64,000 bases of DNA from Pseudomonas sp. Bc-h (GCF_002080045.1 NZ_MUIN01000007.1:1062-65061), one strand, 5' to 3'. Shown: positions 8,681 to 17,643, numbered from the stretch's first letter. Notes: generated by a model not told the origin, from the letters alone. Program-made: numbers and translations.

Positions 8681-9862
8681 TTAAAGCGGCAGGCTGACCC
8701 GGAACAACGAGCCATTGCCCTCCTCGCTTTCGACGCTGATGGTACCGCCGTGGGCCGCGACGATCTGGTCGGAAATGAACAGCCCAAGCCCCAGGCCCGA
8801 CACGGCATGGCTGGCCGAGACCCGCTCGAATTGCTGGAAAATCCGCTTCTGGTTTTCGGCACTGATGCCGATGCCCTGATCGCGCACGTCCACACGCGCC
8901 TCGTTGCCTTCGCTGTACACCCAGACTTCGATGGGCTTGTGAGCGCCGTAGCGCAATGCGTTGGTCAACAGATTCGCTACCACCTGCTCGATGCGGAATT
9001 CATCCCAGACGCCAATCACCGGCTCGCTGGCATGCAAGGTCACCACGCTCTCGGCAGCAGCGATCTGTGCGGAGTAGCTCTCCACCATATTCACCACAAG
9101 CTCAGCCAGGTCGAACGGGCTGGTACGGATCGACAGCTTGCCGGTGCGAATCCGCGAGACGTCGAGCATGTCCTCGATCAGACGAATCAGGCTCTGGATC
9201 TGTCGTTCATCGCGATCGACCATGGCCTTGAGTTTGTCCATGGTGAACGCCGAGGCGTTGTCCTTGGCCAGATGCAACTTGCGCAGCTGGGTTTCAAGGA
9301 TCAGACCGTTGAGCGGCGTGCGCACTTCATGGGAGACGATGGACATGAAGTCGTCGCGCATGCGAATCGCGTGTTCCAGTTCGTTCTGCGTCGATTTCAG
9401 TTCGCGCAGCAGCGCCTCCTGCTCCTGACGACTGCGCTCCAGCTCCTCGACCTGCTGCTTCATCGCCTTGCGCTGGCGATACAGATCGACGAAGACGTTG
9501 ACCTTGCTTTTCACCGCATGGATATCCAGCGGCTTGTGCAGGAAGTCAACAGCGCCGCTTTCATAGCCCTTGAACGCGTAGTTCAGCTCGCGCCCGGCGG
9601 CACTGACGAAAACGATGGGGATGTTTTTGGTCTTCTCGGTGCCGCGCATCATTTCCGCGAGCTCGAAGCCATTCATGCCAGGCATCTGCACATCGAGAAT
9701 CGCCATGGCGAACTCGTGCTCCAGCAACAGCGATAACGCTTCATCCGCCGACAACGCCTTGAACACCTGACGGTCCTCGCGCTTGATCAGCGCTTCCAGG
9801 GCCAGCAGGTTTTCCGGCAGATCGTCGACGATCAGCAACTTGGCTTTGATTTCACTCAACAT
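8681..9862 (-). CDS. Receiver-histidine kinase (REC-HisKA-HATPase)
   Basis: A soluble 393-residue protein. An N-terminal receiver has Asp57 (AILDVQMPGMNG) and Lys110 (LHKPLD). A coiled coil covers about 128-170. The dimerisation/phosphoacceptor motif is MSIVSHEVRTPLNG, with His178. The ATPase domain carries an N-box (NLLTNALRYGAH), DQGIGIS and GLGLGLFIS. It has no sensor or membrane domain, so its kinase is probably controlled through its own receiver by the large hybrid kinase upstream in the cluster (inference). It overlaps the CheB-like gene by 7 bp, so the two are translationally coupled. Confidence 0.93.
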   Translation of the reverse strand: MLSEIKAKLLIVDDLPENLLALEALIKREDRQVFKALSADEALSLLLEHEFAMAILDVQMPGMNGFELAEMMRGTEKTKNIPIVFVSAAGRELNYAFKGYESGAVDFLHKPLDIHAVKSKVNVFVDLYRQRKAMKQQVEELERSRQEQEALLRELKSTQNELEHAIRMRDDFMSIVSHEVRTPLNGLILETQLRKLHLAKDNASAFTMDKLKAMVDRDERQIQSLIRLIEDMLDVSRIRTGKLSIRTSPFDLAELVVNMVESYSAQIAAAESVVTLHASEPVIGVWDEFRIEQVVANLLTNALRYGAHKPIEVWVYSEGNEARVDVRDQGIGISAENQKRIFQQFERVSASHAVSGLGLGLFISDQIVAAHGGTISVESEEGNGSLFRVSLPL

Positions 9863-10473
9863 GCAATTCGTTCCAGCTCGACAAGCAACAGACCAATGTC
9901 GGGCAAAGGCAAGAGAAAGTCTGGGGTGTGCAGGGCCAACGCTGCGTCGGGCATGGTGCGCGCCAACGCCTGGGCCGGGTCCTGGACCACGGTAAGACCG
10001 CCGTATTCCTTGATTCGTGCCATTCCCTGGGCACCGTCGTTATTCGCACCGGTCAACAACACTCCCGCGAGCCTGCCGTCATAGGCGTCGGCGGCGGATT
10101 CAAAGAGGATGTCGATGCTGGGGCGTGAGTGGTAGACGCGCTCTTCCTGACTGAAAGACAGCGTGAAATCGGCTTCCACGGACAGGTGATAACCGGGCGC
10201 GGCAAAGTACAGCGTCCCGGGCGAAATGGTTTCCTTGTCGTCGGCTTCTTTCACCGGGACCGCCAGATGCGAACTGAACACCTCAGCCAGCAGGCTGCGG
10301 CGCTCGTCGGGCAGGTGCAACACGGCAATGATCGGCAGGCTGAAGCCCTTGGGCAGCGGCCGAAAGATCTTCAGCAGGGCCTCGACGCCGCCCGCAGACG
10401 CACCGACGACGATAGCGTCGACTCTGGGTAATGCCGGCGGTTCCGGGTCTGCACCGGGAAAGGTCGTTCTCAT
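9856..10473 (-). CDS. CheB-type methylesterase domain protein
   Basis: This 205-residue protein is only the catalytic domain of CheB; the usual N-terminal receiver is absent. The triad is visible: Ser26 (VVGASAGGVEAL), His53 (VLHLPDERRS) and Asp146 (TGANNDGAQG). CheB removes methyl groups from receptor glutamates and deamidates glutamines. The gene overlaps cheR upstream by 4 bp and the receiver-kinase gene downstream by 7 bp. No methyl-accepting receptor is encoded nearby. The substrate may be the large kinase, whose long coiled-coil segment resembles receptor helices, or a receptor elsewhere; this is inference. Confidence 0.92.
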   Translation of the reverse strand: MRTTFPGADPEPPALPRVDAIVVGASAGGVEALLKIFRPLPKGFSLPIIAVLHLPDERRSLLAEVFSSHLAVPVKEADDKETISPGTLYFAAPGYHLSVEADFTLSFSQEERVYHSRPSIDILFESAADAYDGRLAGVLLTGANNDGAQGMARIKEYGGLTVVQDPAQALARTMPDAALALHTPDFLLPLPDIGLLLVELERIAC

Positions 10474-11291
10474 GATTTGCGATAGATCCGCTCTTGCTTG
10501 ACCAAGGGCTCGAACTGAGCCTTATAGCCCGAAAACTCCAATGTTTCCTTGCTGCCCAGCACCAGAAAACCGCGATGGCAGAGGGACTCGTGAAACAGCC
10601 CGAATGCCCGGTCCTGCAGCTTCTTGTTGAAGTAGATCAGCACATTGCGACAGGAGATCAGATGCGTCTCGGAGAACACGCTGTCGGTGGCCAGGCTGTG
10701 GTCGGCGAAGGTGACGTTTTCCCGCAGGCTCTTGTCGAAAATCGCGTAATCGTAGGCCGCCGTGTAATAGTCGGAAAACAATCGCTTACCGCCTGCCTTG
10801 AGGTAATTCTCGTTGTAGGCGCGAATGTTCTCCATGGAGAAGATGCCTTGCTTGGCCTTCTCCAGGGAGCTTGGGTTGATATCGGTTGCGTAGATGATGG
10901 TGCGATCCAGCAGGCCTTCTTCGCGCAAAAGGATCGCCATCGAATACACCTCCTCCCCGGTGCTGCATCCGGCAATCCAGATCTTCAACGACGGGTAGGT
11001 CTTGAGCAGCGGCACCACTTCCTGACGAATCGCCAGGAAATGCGCCGGGTCACGAAACATCTCGCTGACCGGAATCGTCAGGAACTGCAGCAACTGCATG
11101 AACGCCGAAGGGTCGTGCAGCACCCGTTCCTGCAGCGCGGAAATGGTCTTCAACTCGAACTGACGCAACGCATGTGCGACGCGTCGTTTTACCGATGCGC
11201 CGGAATAATCGCGGAAGTCATAGCTGTATTTCAGGTAGATCGCCTCGATCAGCAAGCGAAGTTCGATCTCGGCGTTTCGCTCATGGGCCAT
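10470..11291 (-). CDS. CheR-type protein-glutamate methyltransferase
   Basis: 273 residues covering the small N-terminal helical domain and the SAM-binding domain of CheR. Motifs are MFRDPAHF near residue 78, the SAM loop IAGCSTGEEVYS at 106-117, Asp137 in YATDINPSSLE, and ISCRNVLIYF near residue 213. The enzyme transfers methyl from SAM to glutamates of coiled-coil receptors. It has no C-terminal TPR extension. It lies 48 bp after the hybrid kinase and overlaps cheB by 4 bp. Together the pair forms an adaptation module devoted to this cluster rather than to flagellar chemotaxis, since no cheA, cheW or receptor gene is present. Confidence 0.93.
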   Translation of the reverse strand: MAHERNAEIELRLLIEAIYLKYSYDFRDYSGASVKRRVAHALRQFELKTISALQERVLHDPSAFMQLLQFLTIPVSEMFRDPAHFLAIRQEVVPLLKTYPSLKIWIAGCSTGEEVYSMAILLREEGLLDRTIIYATDINPSSLEKAKQGIFSMENIRAYNENYLKAGGKRLFSDYYTAAYDYAIFDKSLRENVTFADHSLATDSVFSETHLISCRNVLIYFNKKLQDRAFGLFHESLCHRGFLVLGSKETLEFSGYKAQFEPLVKQERIYRKS

Positions 11292-11339
11292 CAGTAAAAC
11301 CTGGTCTTTCTACGGGCGTGGTCAATTGATCCAATCCAT

Positions 11340-14300
11340 TCAGATACGTTCCATTTTTGGTAACCACACCCGAATCAGCGAGAACAGCCGGTCAAGATCG
11401 ATAGGCTTGGCCAGGTAGTCATTGGAGCCCGCCTGCAGGCAGCGCTCCTGGTCGTCTTTCATGGCCTTGGCCGTGACGGCAATGATCGGCAGCTTGCGCC
11501 AGCGCGGGTCCTTGCGGATCTGCGCGGTGGCCTCGTAGCCGTCCATTTCCGGCATCATCACGTCCATCAACACCAGATCAATGTCCTCGACCGTATTGAG
11601 TTTTTCGATGGCTTCCAGACCATTGCGCCCGACTTCGACAATGGCGCCCTTGTGCTCCAGCGCACTGGTCAGGGCGAAGATATTGCGCACGTCGTCATCG
11701 ACCACAAGAATCTTGCGGCCTTCGAACACGCGGTCACGGCTGCGCGCGGTCTTGAGCATCTTCTGCCGCTCGTTGGACAGCTGCGACTCGACCTTGTGCA
11801 GGAACAGTGTCACCTCGTCGAGCAGACGCTCAGGCGAGCGTGCGCCCTTGATGATGATGGTGCGCGAGTACTTCAGCAGCTCGGTTTCTTCATCGCGGGT
11901 CAGGTTGCGGCCGGTGTAGACGATGACTGGCGGGAAGGCGCAGATCTCGTCGGTGGACATGCGCTTGAGCAAGTCGTTGCCGAGCATGTCTGGCAGCTTC
12001 AGGTCGATGATCATGCAGTCGTAGGCATTGTCGCGCAGCAGCTCCAGCGCATCCTGGGCGAAGCCGACGGCGGTGATCTCGATGTCATCGTCACCGATCA
12101 GCCGCGCGATGCTGTCACGTTGCAGCGCGTCGTCTTCGACCAGCAGCACGCGTTTCACTTTCTGCGTGAGCTTGGCTTCCAGGCGTGCGAACACGTCCTT
12201 GAGCTCTTCGCGGGTGGTCGGTTTGACGGCGTAACCGATGGCGCCCATCTGCAACGCGGCTTCCTGACGATCCTCGACCGAAATCACATGCACCGGGATG
12301 TGCCGTGTGCCAGGCAGTTCTTTCAGGCGTTGCAGTACGGTCAGGCCAGAATGATCCGGCAGTCGCATGTCCAGCAGAATCGCGTCGGGCAGGAAGCTGG
12401 CCGCCAGATCGAAGCCTTCGTCAGCGCCGTGGGCCACCAGACAGGCGTAGCCCAACTCGTGAGCCAGGTCGTAGAGGATGTGGGCAAAGCGCACCTCGTC
12501 CTCGATGACCAGGATGCAGCGTTTGTTGAACGGTGCCTTTTCACGGTCATCGGCGAAGCGCGGAATCGGCTCGATGATCGGGGCCGCTACCGGCGTCACC
12601 GGCACCGGAATAGGCATCTGTACCGCCTTCGCGGCCACCGGCGCCTGGTCGTCGACATACTGGGACGGCACCTGTTCGACATACTGCTCAGGCAATACAA
12701 GGGTAAAGATACTGCCCTGCCCCGGCTGGCTGGTGACGGAAATCGAACCGCCCAGCAGTTGCGCCAGATCGCGGGAAATCGACAGTCCCAGGCCGGTGCC
12801 GCCATAGCGACGGTTGGTAGTGCCATCGGCCTGACGGAACGCTTCGAAGATGCTTTGCTGCTGGTCCTCGGCAATCCCGATCCCGGAGTCGCGCACGGTG
12901 AAGGCAATGCCTTCGCCCGGCTGACGCGACACCGTCAGGCTGACTGCGCCGCTTTCGGTGAACTTGACGGCGTTGGACAGCAGGTTCTTGAGGATCTGCT
13001 CCAGACGCTGGCGGTCGGTGTACAACGACACCGGCGCGCCAGGCTGCACCTCCACCGAAAACTGCAATTGCTTGTCAGCGGCCAGCGGCTCGAAGGTCAT
13101 GCGCAGGCCATCGACCAGACGACTGACGCTGCTGTTCTCGGGACGCATGTCCAGCTTGCCGGCCTCGACCTTGGAGATGTCGAGGATGTCGTTGATCAGG
13201 TTCAGCAGATCGTTGCCGGCGGAATAGATCGACTCGGCGAACTTGACCTGTTCTTCGCTGAGATTGTCCTGCGGGTTCTCGGCCAGCAGCTTGGCCAGAA
13301 TCAGCGAGCTGTTCAGCGGCGTGCGCAGCTCGTGAGACATGTTGGCGAGGAATTCTGACTTGTACTTGCTCGAGCGTTGCAATTCATCGGCGCGCGCTTC
13401 CAACTCCACCTGGGCGACACTCAGTTCCTCGTTGTTGCGGTCCAGCGCGTCGCGCTGATCGGCCAGTGCCTTGCTCTGCTCGGCCAGTTGCTCGTTGGTC
13501 TGCTCCAGCTCCGCTTGTTGGGTTTCCAGATGAGCCTGGGATTCCTTGAGAATCCGCGACTGCTCTTCCAGTTCTTCGTTGGCGGTGCGCAGTTCTTCCT
13601 GCTGCACTTGCAGCTCTTCGTTTAGCTGCTGGGTTTCGGCCAACACTTCCTGAAGACGCTGACGGTAGCGCGCGGCCTCAATGGACGTGCCGACGTTCTC
13701 TGCGACCAGCTCCAGGAACTCGATATCACGCTGCGTCAGCTCGCGCAGAAAGCCCAGCTCGATCACGCCGTTGACCTGATCGTCATTGCTGGTCGGCACC
13801 ACGACCACGCTGCGCGGCGAACCGTCGCCCAGTCCGGACGTGACCTTGAAGTAATCCTGCGGCACGTCGTCCAGGGTGATGATCTGATCCTGCTCGGCGG
13901 CCTTGCCCACCACGCCTTCGCCGCTGTAGATCGACTGTTCCTGAAGCTCTTGCTGACGGGAGAACCCGTAGGACGCCACACGCACCAGACCGCCATGCTC
14001 CTGACGCACATAAACGGCGGCCACCACGGCGCCCAAGTAATGAGCGAAGAACTGCAGCACGTTGCGGCCCAGCAGATTCAGCGTCAGTTGGCCGATCACC
14101 TGCTCAGCCAGCTCGCTCTGACCGTTGCGCAACCAGGCCACATGAGACAGCCGTTCGGCATCTTCCTGCTGAGCTTTCATGTTGGCCGCATAGGTGCTGG
14201 ACAGCGCCGTCATGTCGCGACGGCCGACATACGCCAGAATCCCGCTGACGATCAGAATGAACGCGATATACAGCGAGACCGAGATGATCGTCGTGTGCGT

Positions 14301-14840
14301 GACCTCGGTATTACGGGTCAGACGTAGCTGATGCTCGATGTTTGCTGCCTGATCGTACTGATCGCGAATCTCGTCGGTCAGGCGTTTGCCGCGACGATTC
14401 TGGATCGGCGTGGCGTAGTCCGCATTGTTGCGGCGCAGCGTGATCATCTCTTGGGCGAACTGGTTCCAGGATTCCTGCATCGCCGCCAGGCGCTTGAAGC
14501 GGTCGACCTGATCGGGGTTGTCCGCGACCAGATCCTCAAGCCCTTTCAACTCGGCGAGGATGCTCGGCTTGGCAACTTCATAGGGGTCAAGGAAGCGCTC
14601 GTCGCCGGTCAGGAGAAACCCGCGCATGCCGGTTTCCATGTCCACCGACAGCTTGAGCGAGCGGTTGATGTTGTTGATGACCCGATCGGTGTGCTCGACC
14701 CATTGGATGGCCGACAGCAGATACGTGATCAGGATGACGAAGAATGCGGCACTGAGAACGCCGACCGCCAAGGGCAGACTGACGTTACGGCTGAGAAGTT
14801 TGCGGAAACGTTGCTCATCGACTGCAGAGGTTTGGATCAT
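11340..14840 (-). CDS. Membrane hybrid histidine kinase with CHASE3, GAF and three receivers
   Basis: 1166 residues. A membrane helix (about 22-45) is followed by a periplasmic CHASE3 domain (ETGMRGFLLTGDERFLDPY) and a second helix near 185-205. A GAF domain then covers about 245-385, with a long Gln/Glu-rich coiled coil after it (about 395-490). The kinase core has His503 (ANMSHELRTPLN), the N-box LLSNAVKFTESG and GTGLGLSISR. Three receivers follow, with Asp824, Asp946 and Asp1093. The last one is the most canonical (MDVMMPEMDGYEA). The heptad-like coiled coil rich in Gln and Glu is a plausible target for the CheR/CheB pair encoded directly downstream (inference). It heads the minus-strand unit and faces a divergent receiver-glycosyltransferase unit. 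Confidence 0.94.
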   Translation of the reverse strand: MIQTSAVDEQRFRKLLSRNVSLPLAVGVLSAAFFVILITYLLSAIQWVEHTDRVINNINRSLKLSVDMETGMRGFLLTGDERFLDPYEVAKPSILAELKGLEDLVADNPDQVDRFKRLAAMQESWNQFAQEMITLRRNNADYATPIQNRRGKRLTDEIRDQYDQAANIEHQLRLTRNTEVTHTTIISVSLYIAFILIVSGILAYVGRRDMTALSSTYAANMKAQQEDAERLSHVAWLRNGQSELAEQVIGQLTLNLLGRNVLQFFAHYLGAVVAAVYVRQEHGGLVRVASYGFSRQQELQEQSIYSGEGVVGKAAEQDQIITLDDVPQDYFKVTSGLGDGSPRSVVVVPTSNDDQVNGVIELGFLRELTQRDIEFLELVAENVGTSIEAARYRQRLQEVLAETQQLNEELQVQQEELRTANEELEEQSRILKESQAHLETQQAELEQTNEQLAEQSKALADQRDALDRNNEELSVAQVELEARADELQRSSKYKSEFLANMSHELRTPLNSSLILAKLLAENPQDNLSEEQVKFAESIYSAGNDLLNLINDILDISKVEAGKLDMRPENSSVSRLVDGLRMTFEPLAADKQLQFSVEVQPGAPVSLYTDRQRLEQILKNLLSNAVKFTESGAVSLTVSRQPGEGIAFTVRDSGIGIAEDQQQSIFEAFRQADGTTNRRYGGTGLGLSISRDLAQLLGGSISVTSQPGQGSIFTLVLPEQYVEQVPSQYVDDQAPVAAKAVQMPIPVPVTPVAAPIIEPIPRFADDREKAPFNKRCILVIEDEVRFAHILYDLAHELGYACLVAHGADEGFDLAASFLPDAILLDMRLPDHSGLTVLQRLKELPGTRHIPVHVISVEDRQEAALQMGAIGYAVKPTTREELKDVFARLEAKLTQKVKRVLLVEDDALQRDSIARLIGDDDIEITAVGFAQDALELLRDNAYDCMIIDLKLPDMLGNDLLKRMSTDEICAFPPVIVYTGRNLTRDEETELLKYSRTIIIKGARSPERLLDEVTLFLHKVESQLSNERQKMLKTARSRDRVFEGRKILVVDDDVRNIFALTSALEHKGAIVEVGRNGLEAIEKLNTVEDIDLVLMDVMMPEMDGYEATAQIRKDPRWRKLPIIAVTAKAMKDDQERCLQAGSNDYLAKPIDLDRLFSLIRVWLPKMERI

Positions 14841-15114
14841 CGCAAGGGGCCCGGGCGGATTCGTCTAAACGACGGAGTTTGCCGTAAACTTCAGCAAAAA
14901 ACTCCAGCTTCTGACATATAGAGTTGAATTTTCTGACTTTAGCCGTAGAAGAAAACTACGCTTACTATACGATTGAGTGATTCCCTAGCGCCATCACACT
15001 CATTTGGATTGTGTTTTTGACGCCGTTAACTTGTCACAATTACGGGCTTGGTTAACCAGCAGACCGGCTGCCAATTGCCCGGTCGAAACTTCGCCATTCT
15101 CAAGGAATTTTTAC
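14841..15114. promoter_or_regulatory. Divergent promoter region between kinase and receiver genes
   Basis: 274 bp separate the hybrid kinase (leftward) from the receiver (rightward). The middle is AT-rich compared with the flanks, and both units must start here. I could not assign unambiguous -35/-10 pairs and found no dyad longer than five base pairs. Confidence 0.4.
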
Positions 15115-15477
15115 ATGTCCGACCCAACCAGCACGATTCTGGTGGTTGAAGATGACGGCATCGTCCGGATGCTGATCGTCGACGTTCTCGAAGAGCTCGA
15201 GTACATCGTGCTCGAAGCTGCCGACGGCGCTGAAGCCCTGGCCTTTCTGCAGAACGACACCGTTACCATCGATCTGCTGATGACCGACAAGGGCCTGCCC
15301 GACATGGACGGCATCAAGCTGGCGAACAAGGCCCGGGAATTGCGCCCGACACTGCCGATCCTGTTCGCCAGTGGCTACGCCGAGAACATCGATGCGCCTG
15401 ACGGGATGCAAATCATCGGCAAACCGTTTTCCATCGATCAACTGCGCGACAAAGTGAAAAGCATTCTTGGCGACTGA
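15115..15477 (+). CDS. Stand-alone receiver-domain response regulator
   Basis: A 120-residue CheY-like receiver. The acidic pair is EDD at 12-14, the phosphoacceptor is Asp58 (LMTDKGLPDMDG) and the conserved lysine lies in IGKPFS near the end. The ATG at 15115 is preceded by AAGGA at eight bases, better than the upstream in-frame start at 15004. It is divergent from the hybrid kinase, the obvious phosphate source. Its last 11 bp overlap the TTG start of the glycosyltransferase, so the two products are made together. It has no output domain and presumably works by binding a partner, possibly the glycosyltransferase itself (inference). Confidence 0.9.
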   Translation: MSDPTSTILVVEDDGIVRMLIVDVLEELEYIVLEAADGAEALAFLQNDTVTIDLLMTDKGLPDMDGIKLANKARELRPTLPILFASGYAENIDAPDGMQIIGKPFSIDQLRDKVKSILGD

Positions 15478-16780
15478 AAACCTCTGCGCATCACGCCACA
15501 CCCATGTGCTGATCATTGGTTACGTGTGGCCCGAACCACGTTCGTCGGCCGCCAGCGGCCACGTCATGCAATTGATCGACTGTTTTCTCGAGCAGGGCTG
15601 GCAGATCACGTTTGCCAGCGCTGCCAGCGAGGGTGAACAGCGGGCGGACCTGGCGGCCTTGGGCATTACCGAAGTCGCCGTCGAACTGAACAGCAGCAGT
15701 TTCGATCGTTTCGTCAGCGAACTGCAGCCGGACGTGGTGCTGTTCGATCAGTTTCTGATGGAGGAGCAGTTCGGCTGGCGAGTAGAGAAGCACTGCCCGA
15801 ACGCTTTGCGGGTCCTGGAAACCTGTGACCTGCAAAGCATGCGTCATGCCCGGCATCAGATGCTCAAGGAGCAACTGAAAGAAAGCGCCGCCAGTGAACA
15901 CTACGATGAGCTGTTCGCCGCCCCCGGCGCGCAGATCTTTGAGCGCATGGCGGTGACGGATCTGGCCCAGCGCGAACTGGCCTCCTTTTATCGCAGCGAC
16001 CTGAACCTTGTGGTGTCCGACGTCGAAATCGAGCTGCTGACGACCCACTTCAAGGTGCCAGGCGAACTGCTGCACTGGTGCCCCTTGATGCTTCGCGACG
16101 TACCGCAGAGCGCCAGTGGCTTCGGCGACCGCGAGCACTTCCTGACCATCGGCAACTTTCGTCATGCACCGAACTGGGATGCGGTGCTATGGCTGAAAAA
16201 CACGATCTGGCCATTGATCCGTCAGCAGCTGCCCAGCGCGCAGCTGCACGTTTACGGCGCCTACACCCCACCCAAGGCCACTGCGTTGCACAACGCTGCT
16301 CAGGGTTTTCACATCATGAACTGGGCCGAAGACGCCCTTGAAGTGATGTCCGCTGCACGCGTCTCGCTGGCCCCCCTGCGCTTTGGTGCCGGGATCAAGG
16401 GCAAGGTGACCGACGCGATGCTCTGCGGCACGCCAACCGTCACCACGCCGATTGGCGGCGAGGCCATGTACGGCGACTTGCCATTCCCTGGCGCCATTGC
16501 CACCGACGCCCAGACCTTCGCCGACCAGGCGGTACGTCTTTACCGGGATCAGGCGCTCTGGGAACAGGCACAGCGTGACGGCTTCGCGGTGCTCCATGAG
16601 CGCTTCCGGCACGAGCAACATTGCGCGACGCTGATAGAACGCATCAACCAGCTCCGCGACAATTTGCAGGCCCACCGCACCGCCAACTTCACCGGCGCCA
16701 TGCTGCGCCACCATCAGCACAAGAGTACGCAGTACATGTCGCAGTGGATCGAGGCGAAGAACCGAAACGGCGTGCAATAG
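15467..16780 (+). CDS. Glycosyltransferase, GT4-like (GT-B fold)
   Basis: 437 residues from a TTG that overlaps the preceding stop. This is the only start keeping the conserved N-terminal strand HVLIIGYVWPEPRSSAASGH. The C-terminal half has the nucleotide-sugar binding features of GT4 enzymes: FLTIGNFRHAPNWDAV near residue 225, and APLRFGAGIKGKVTDAM with GTPTVTTPIGGEAM around 304-330. It has no signal peptide or membrane helix, so it acts in the cytoplasm, probably on an envelope polysaccharide or a protein. The acceptor cannot be read from sequence. No other sugar gene is adjacent, which is unusual, and its coupling to a receiver gene suggests signal-controlled activity. The weak ribosome site implies dependence on upstream translation. 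Confidence 0.85.
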   Translation: MATENLCASRHTHVLIIGYVWPEPRSSAASGHVMQLIDCFLEQGWQITFASAASEGEQRADLAALGITEVAVELNSSSFDRFVSELQPDVVLFDQFLMEEQFGWRVEKHCPNALRVLETCDLQSMRHARHQMLKEQLKESAASEHYDELFAAPGAQIFERMAVTDLAQRELASFYRSDLNLVVSDVEIELLTTHFKVPGELLHWCPLMLRDVPQSASGFGDREHFLTIGNFRHAPNWDAVLWLKNTIWPLIRQQLPSAQLHVYGAYTPPKATALHNAAQGFHIMNWAEDALEVMSAARVSLAPLRFGAGIKGKVTDAMLCGTPTVTTPIGGEAMYGDLPFPGAIATDAQTFADQAVRLYRDQALWEQAQRDGFAVLHERFRHEQHCATLIERINQLRDNLQAHRTANFTGAMLRHHQHKSTQYMSQWIEAKNRNGVQ

Positions 16781-16927
16781 CGGTCAGCAGCCGCGGCGCG
16801 GCGCAACCGGCCCTGCAACCGCCCTGCTGCCAGCGCGGCTTTTTCATGGCGTTACAGTTCCCAAATGGCAGAAACAAAGAAAGCTCAGGATAGTGGCCCG
16901 CCTGGGCTGCCGCTGCAGAGCGGCAGG

Positions 16928-16954
16928 TTGACTTAATACCCATACAGGTATAAT
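16928..16954 (+). promoter_or_regulatory. Promoter and palindromic operator of the toxin-antitoxin pair
   Basis: A -35 box TTGACT (16928-16933) and a perfect -10 TATAAT (16949-16954) are separated by 15 bp. ATACC (16936-16940) and GGTAT (16947-16951) form a perfect dyad with a 6-bp centre that overlaps the spacer and the first bases of the -10. An antitoxin bound there would block polymerase. The toxin ATG begins only 7 bp after the -10, so the start of transcription falls at or next to the ATG and the message should be leaderless. Confidence 0.75.
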
Positions 16955-16961
16955 TTCCGCC

Positions 16962-17330
16962 ATGTCAGAGGGATTTGAAAAGCCGCTTTTCTGGGTGGCC
17001 GGCAGCAGGAAGGACCTCATCACAATGCCTTCTGAAGTACAGGACACGTTCGGCTATGCCCTTTACCTCGCGCAAACCGGCGGTAAGCATTCGCAGGCCA
17101 AACCGCTCAGGGGCTTCGGTCATGCAGGCGTACTGGAGGTCGTCGAAGACCTTCATGGCAACACTTTCCGCGCGGTCTACACACTGCGCTTCGGTAATGC
17201 CGTTTACGTTCTCCACTGCTTTCAGAAAAAGTCGACACGAGCCATCCAGACACCCCAACACGACATCGCCATGATTCGGACCAGGCTCATGGCCGCAGAA
17301 ACACATTGGAAAGGAATGCGACATGACTGA
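16962..17330 (+). CDS. HigB/RelE-like toxin (Gp49 family)
   Basis: 122 residues matching the phage-derived Gp49/HigB2 toxin family: KPLFWVAGSRKDLITMPSEVQDTFGYAL at the N-terminus (residues 7 on), AKPLRGFGHAGVLEVVED in the middle, and FRAVYTLRFGNAVYVLHCFQKKS as the core strands. Such toxins are ribosome-dependent mRNA endonucleases. The ATG at 16962 is needed to keep the conserved KPLFW strand, yet there is no ribosome site before it, in keeping with a leaderless transcript. The toxin precedes the antitoxin, the order typical of higBA, and overlaps it by 8 bp. Confidence 0.88.
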   Translation: MSEGFEKPLFWVAGSRKDLITMPSEVQDTFGYALYLAQTGGKHSQAKPLRGFGHAGVLEVVEDLHGNTFRAVYTLRFGNAVYVLHCFQKKSTRAIQTPQHDIAMIRTRLMAAETHWKGMRHD

Positions 17331-17643
17331 AATCGAACACGGCAGCGGTAACGTTTACGCCGATCTGGAAATTGCCGATGCCAGCGAGATGCTGGTCAAG
17401 GCACAGTTGGCGGCGAAGATCGGTAGCATTCTCAAGGCTCGCCACCTGACTCAGGCGCAAGCCAGCGAAATCCTCGGCCTTGCGCAACCGAAGATCTCGG
17501 AAATGCTGCGGGGCAAATTCCGTGGCATCAGCGAAACCAAAATGATCGAGTGTCTGGTTCGCCTCGGGCGCGATGTGCAGATCGTGGTCAAGGCAGCACC
17601 GCGTTCACGCAAGGAAGGCAAAGTCGAAGTGGTGTTCGAGTAA
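17323..17643 (+). CDS. HigA-like antitoxin (XRE family)
   Basis: 106 residues with a Cro/C1-type helix-turn-helix at about 43-80 (LTQAQASEILGLAQPKISEMLRGKF) and a C-terminal strand region. Its ribosome site, AAGGA seven bases before the ATG, lies inside the toxin gene. The protein should neutralise the toxin and repress the pair by binding the ATACC-N6-GGTAT dyad at 16936-16951. The pair stands alone between the glycosyltransferase and mtlR, with no adjoining integrase, so it was probably gained as a small cassette. Confidence 0.9.
   Translation: MTEIEHGSGNVYADLEIADASEMLVKAQLAAKIGSILKARHLTQAQASEILGLAQPKISEMLRGKFRGISETKMIECLVRLGRDVQIVVKAAPRSRKEGKVEVVFE

Noticed and set aside
10470..11291. Part of a flagellar chemotaxis operon
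   Set aside because: No cheA, cheW, cheY-Z order, receptor or flagellar gene is nearby; the partners are hybrid kinases.
11652..13358. A 568-codon plus-strand open frame
   Set aside because: Antisense to the receivers and kinase core of the hybrid kinase; no protein signature.
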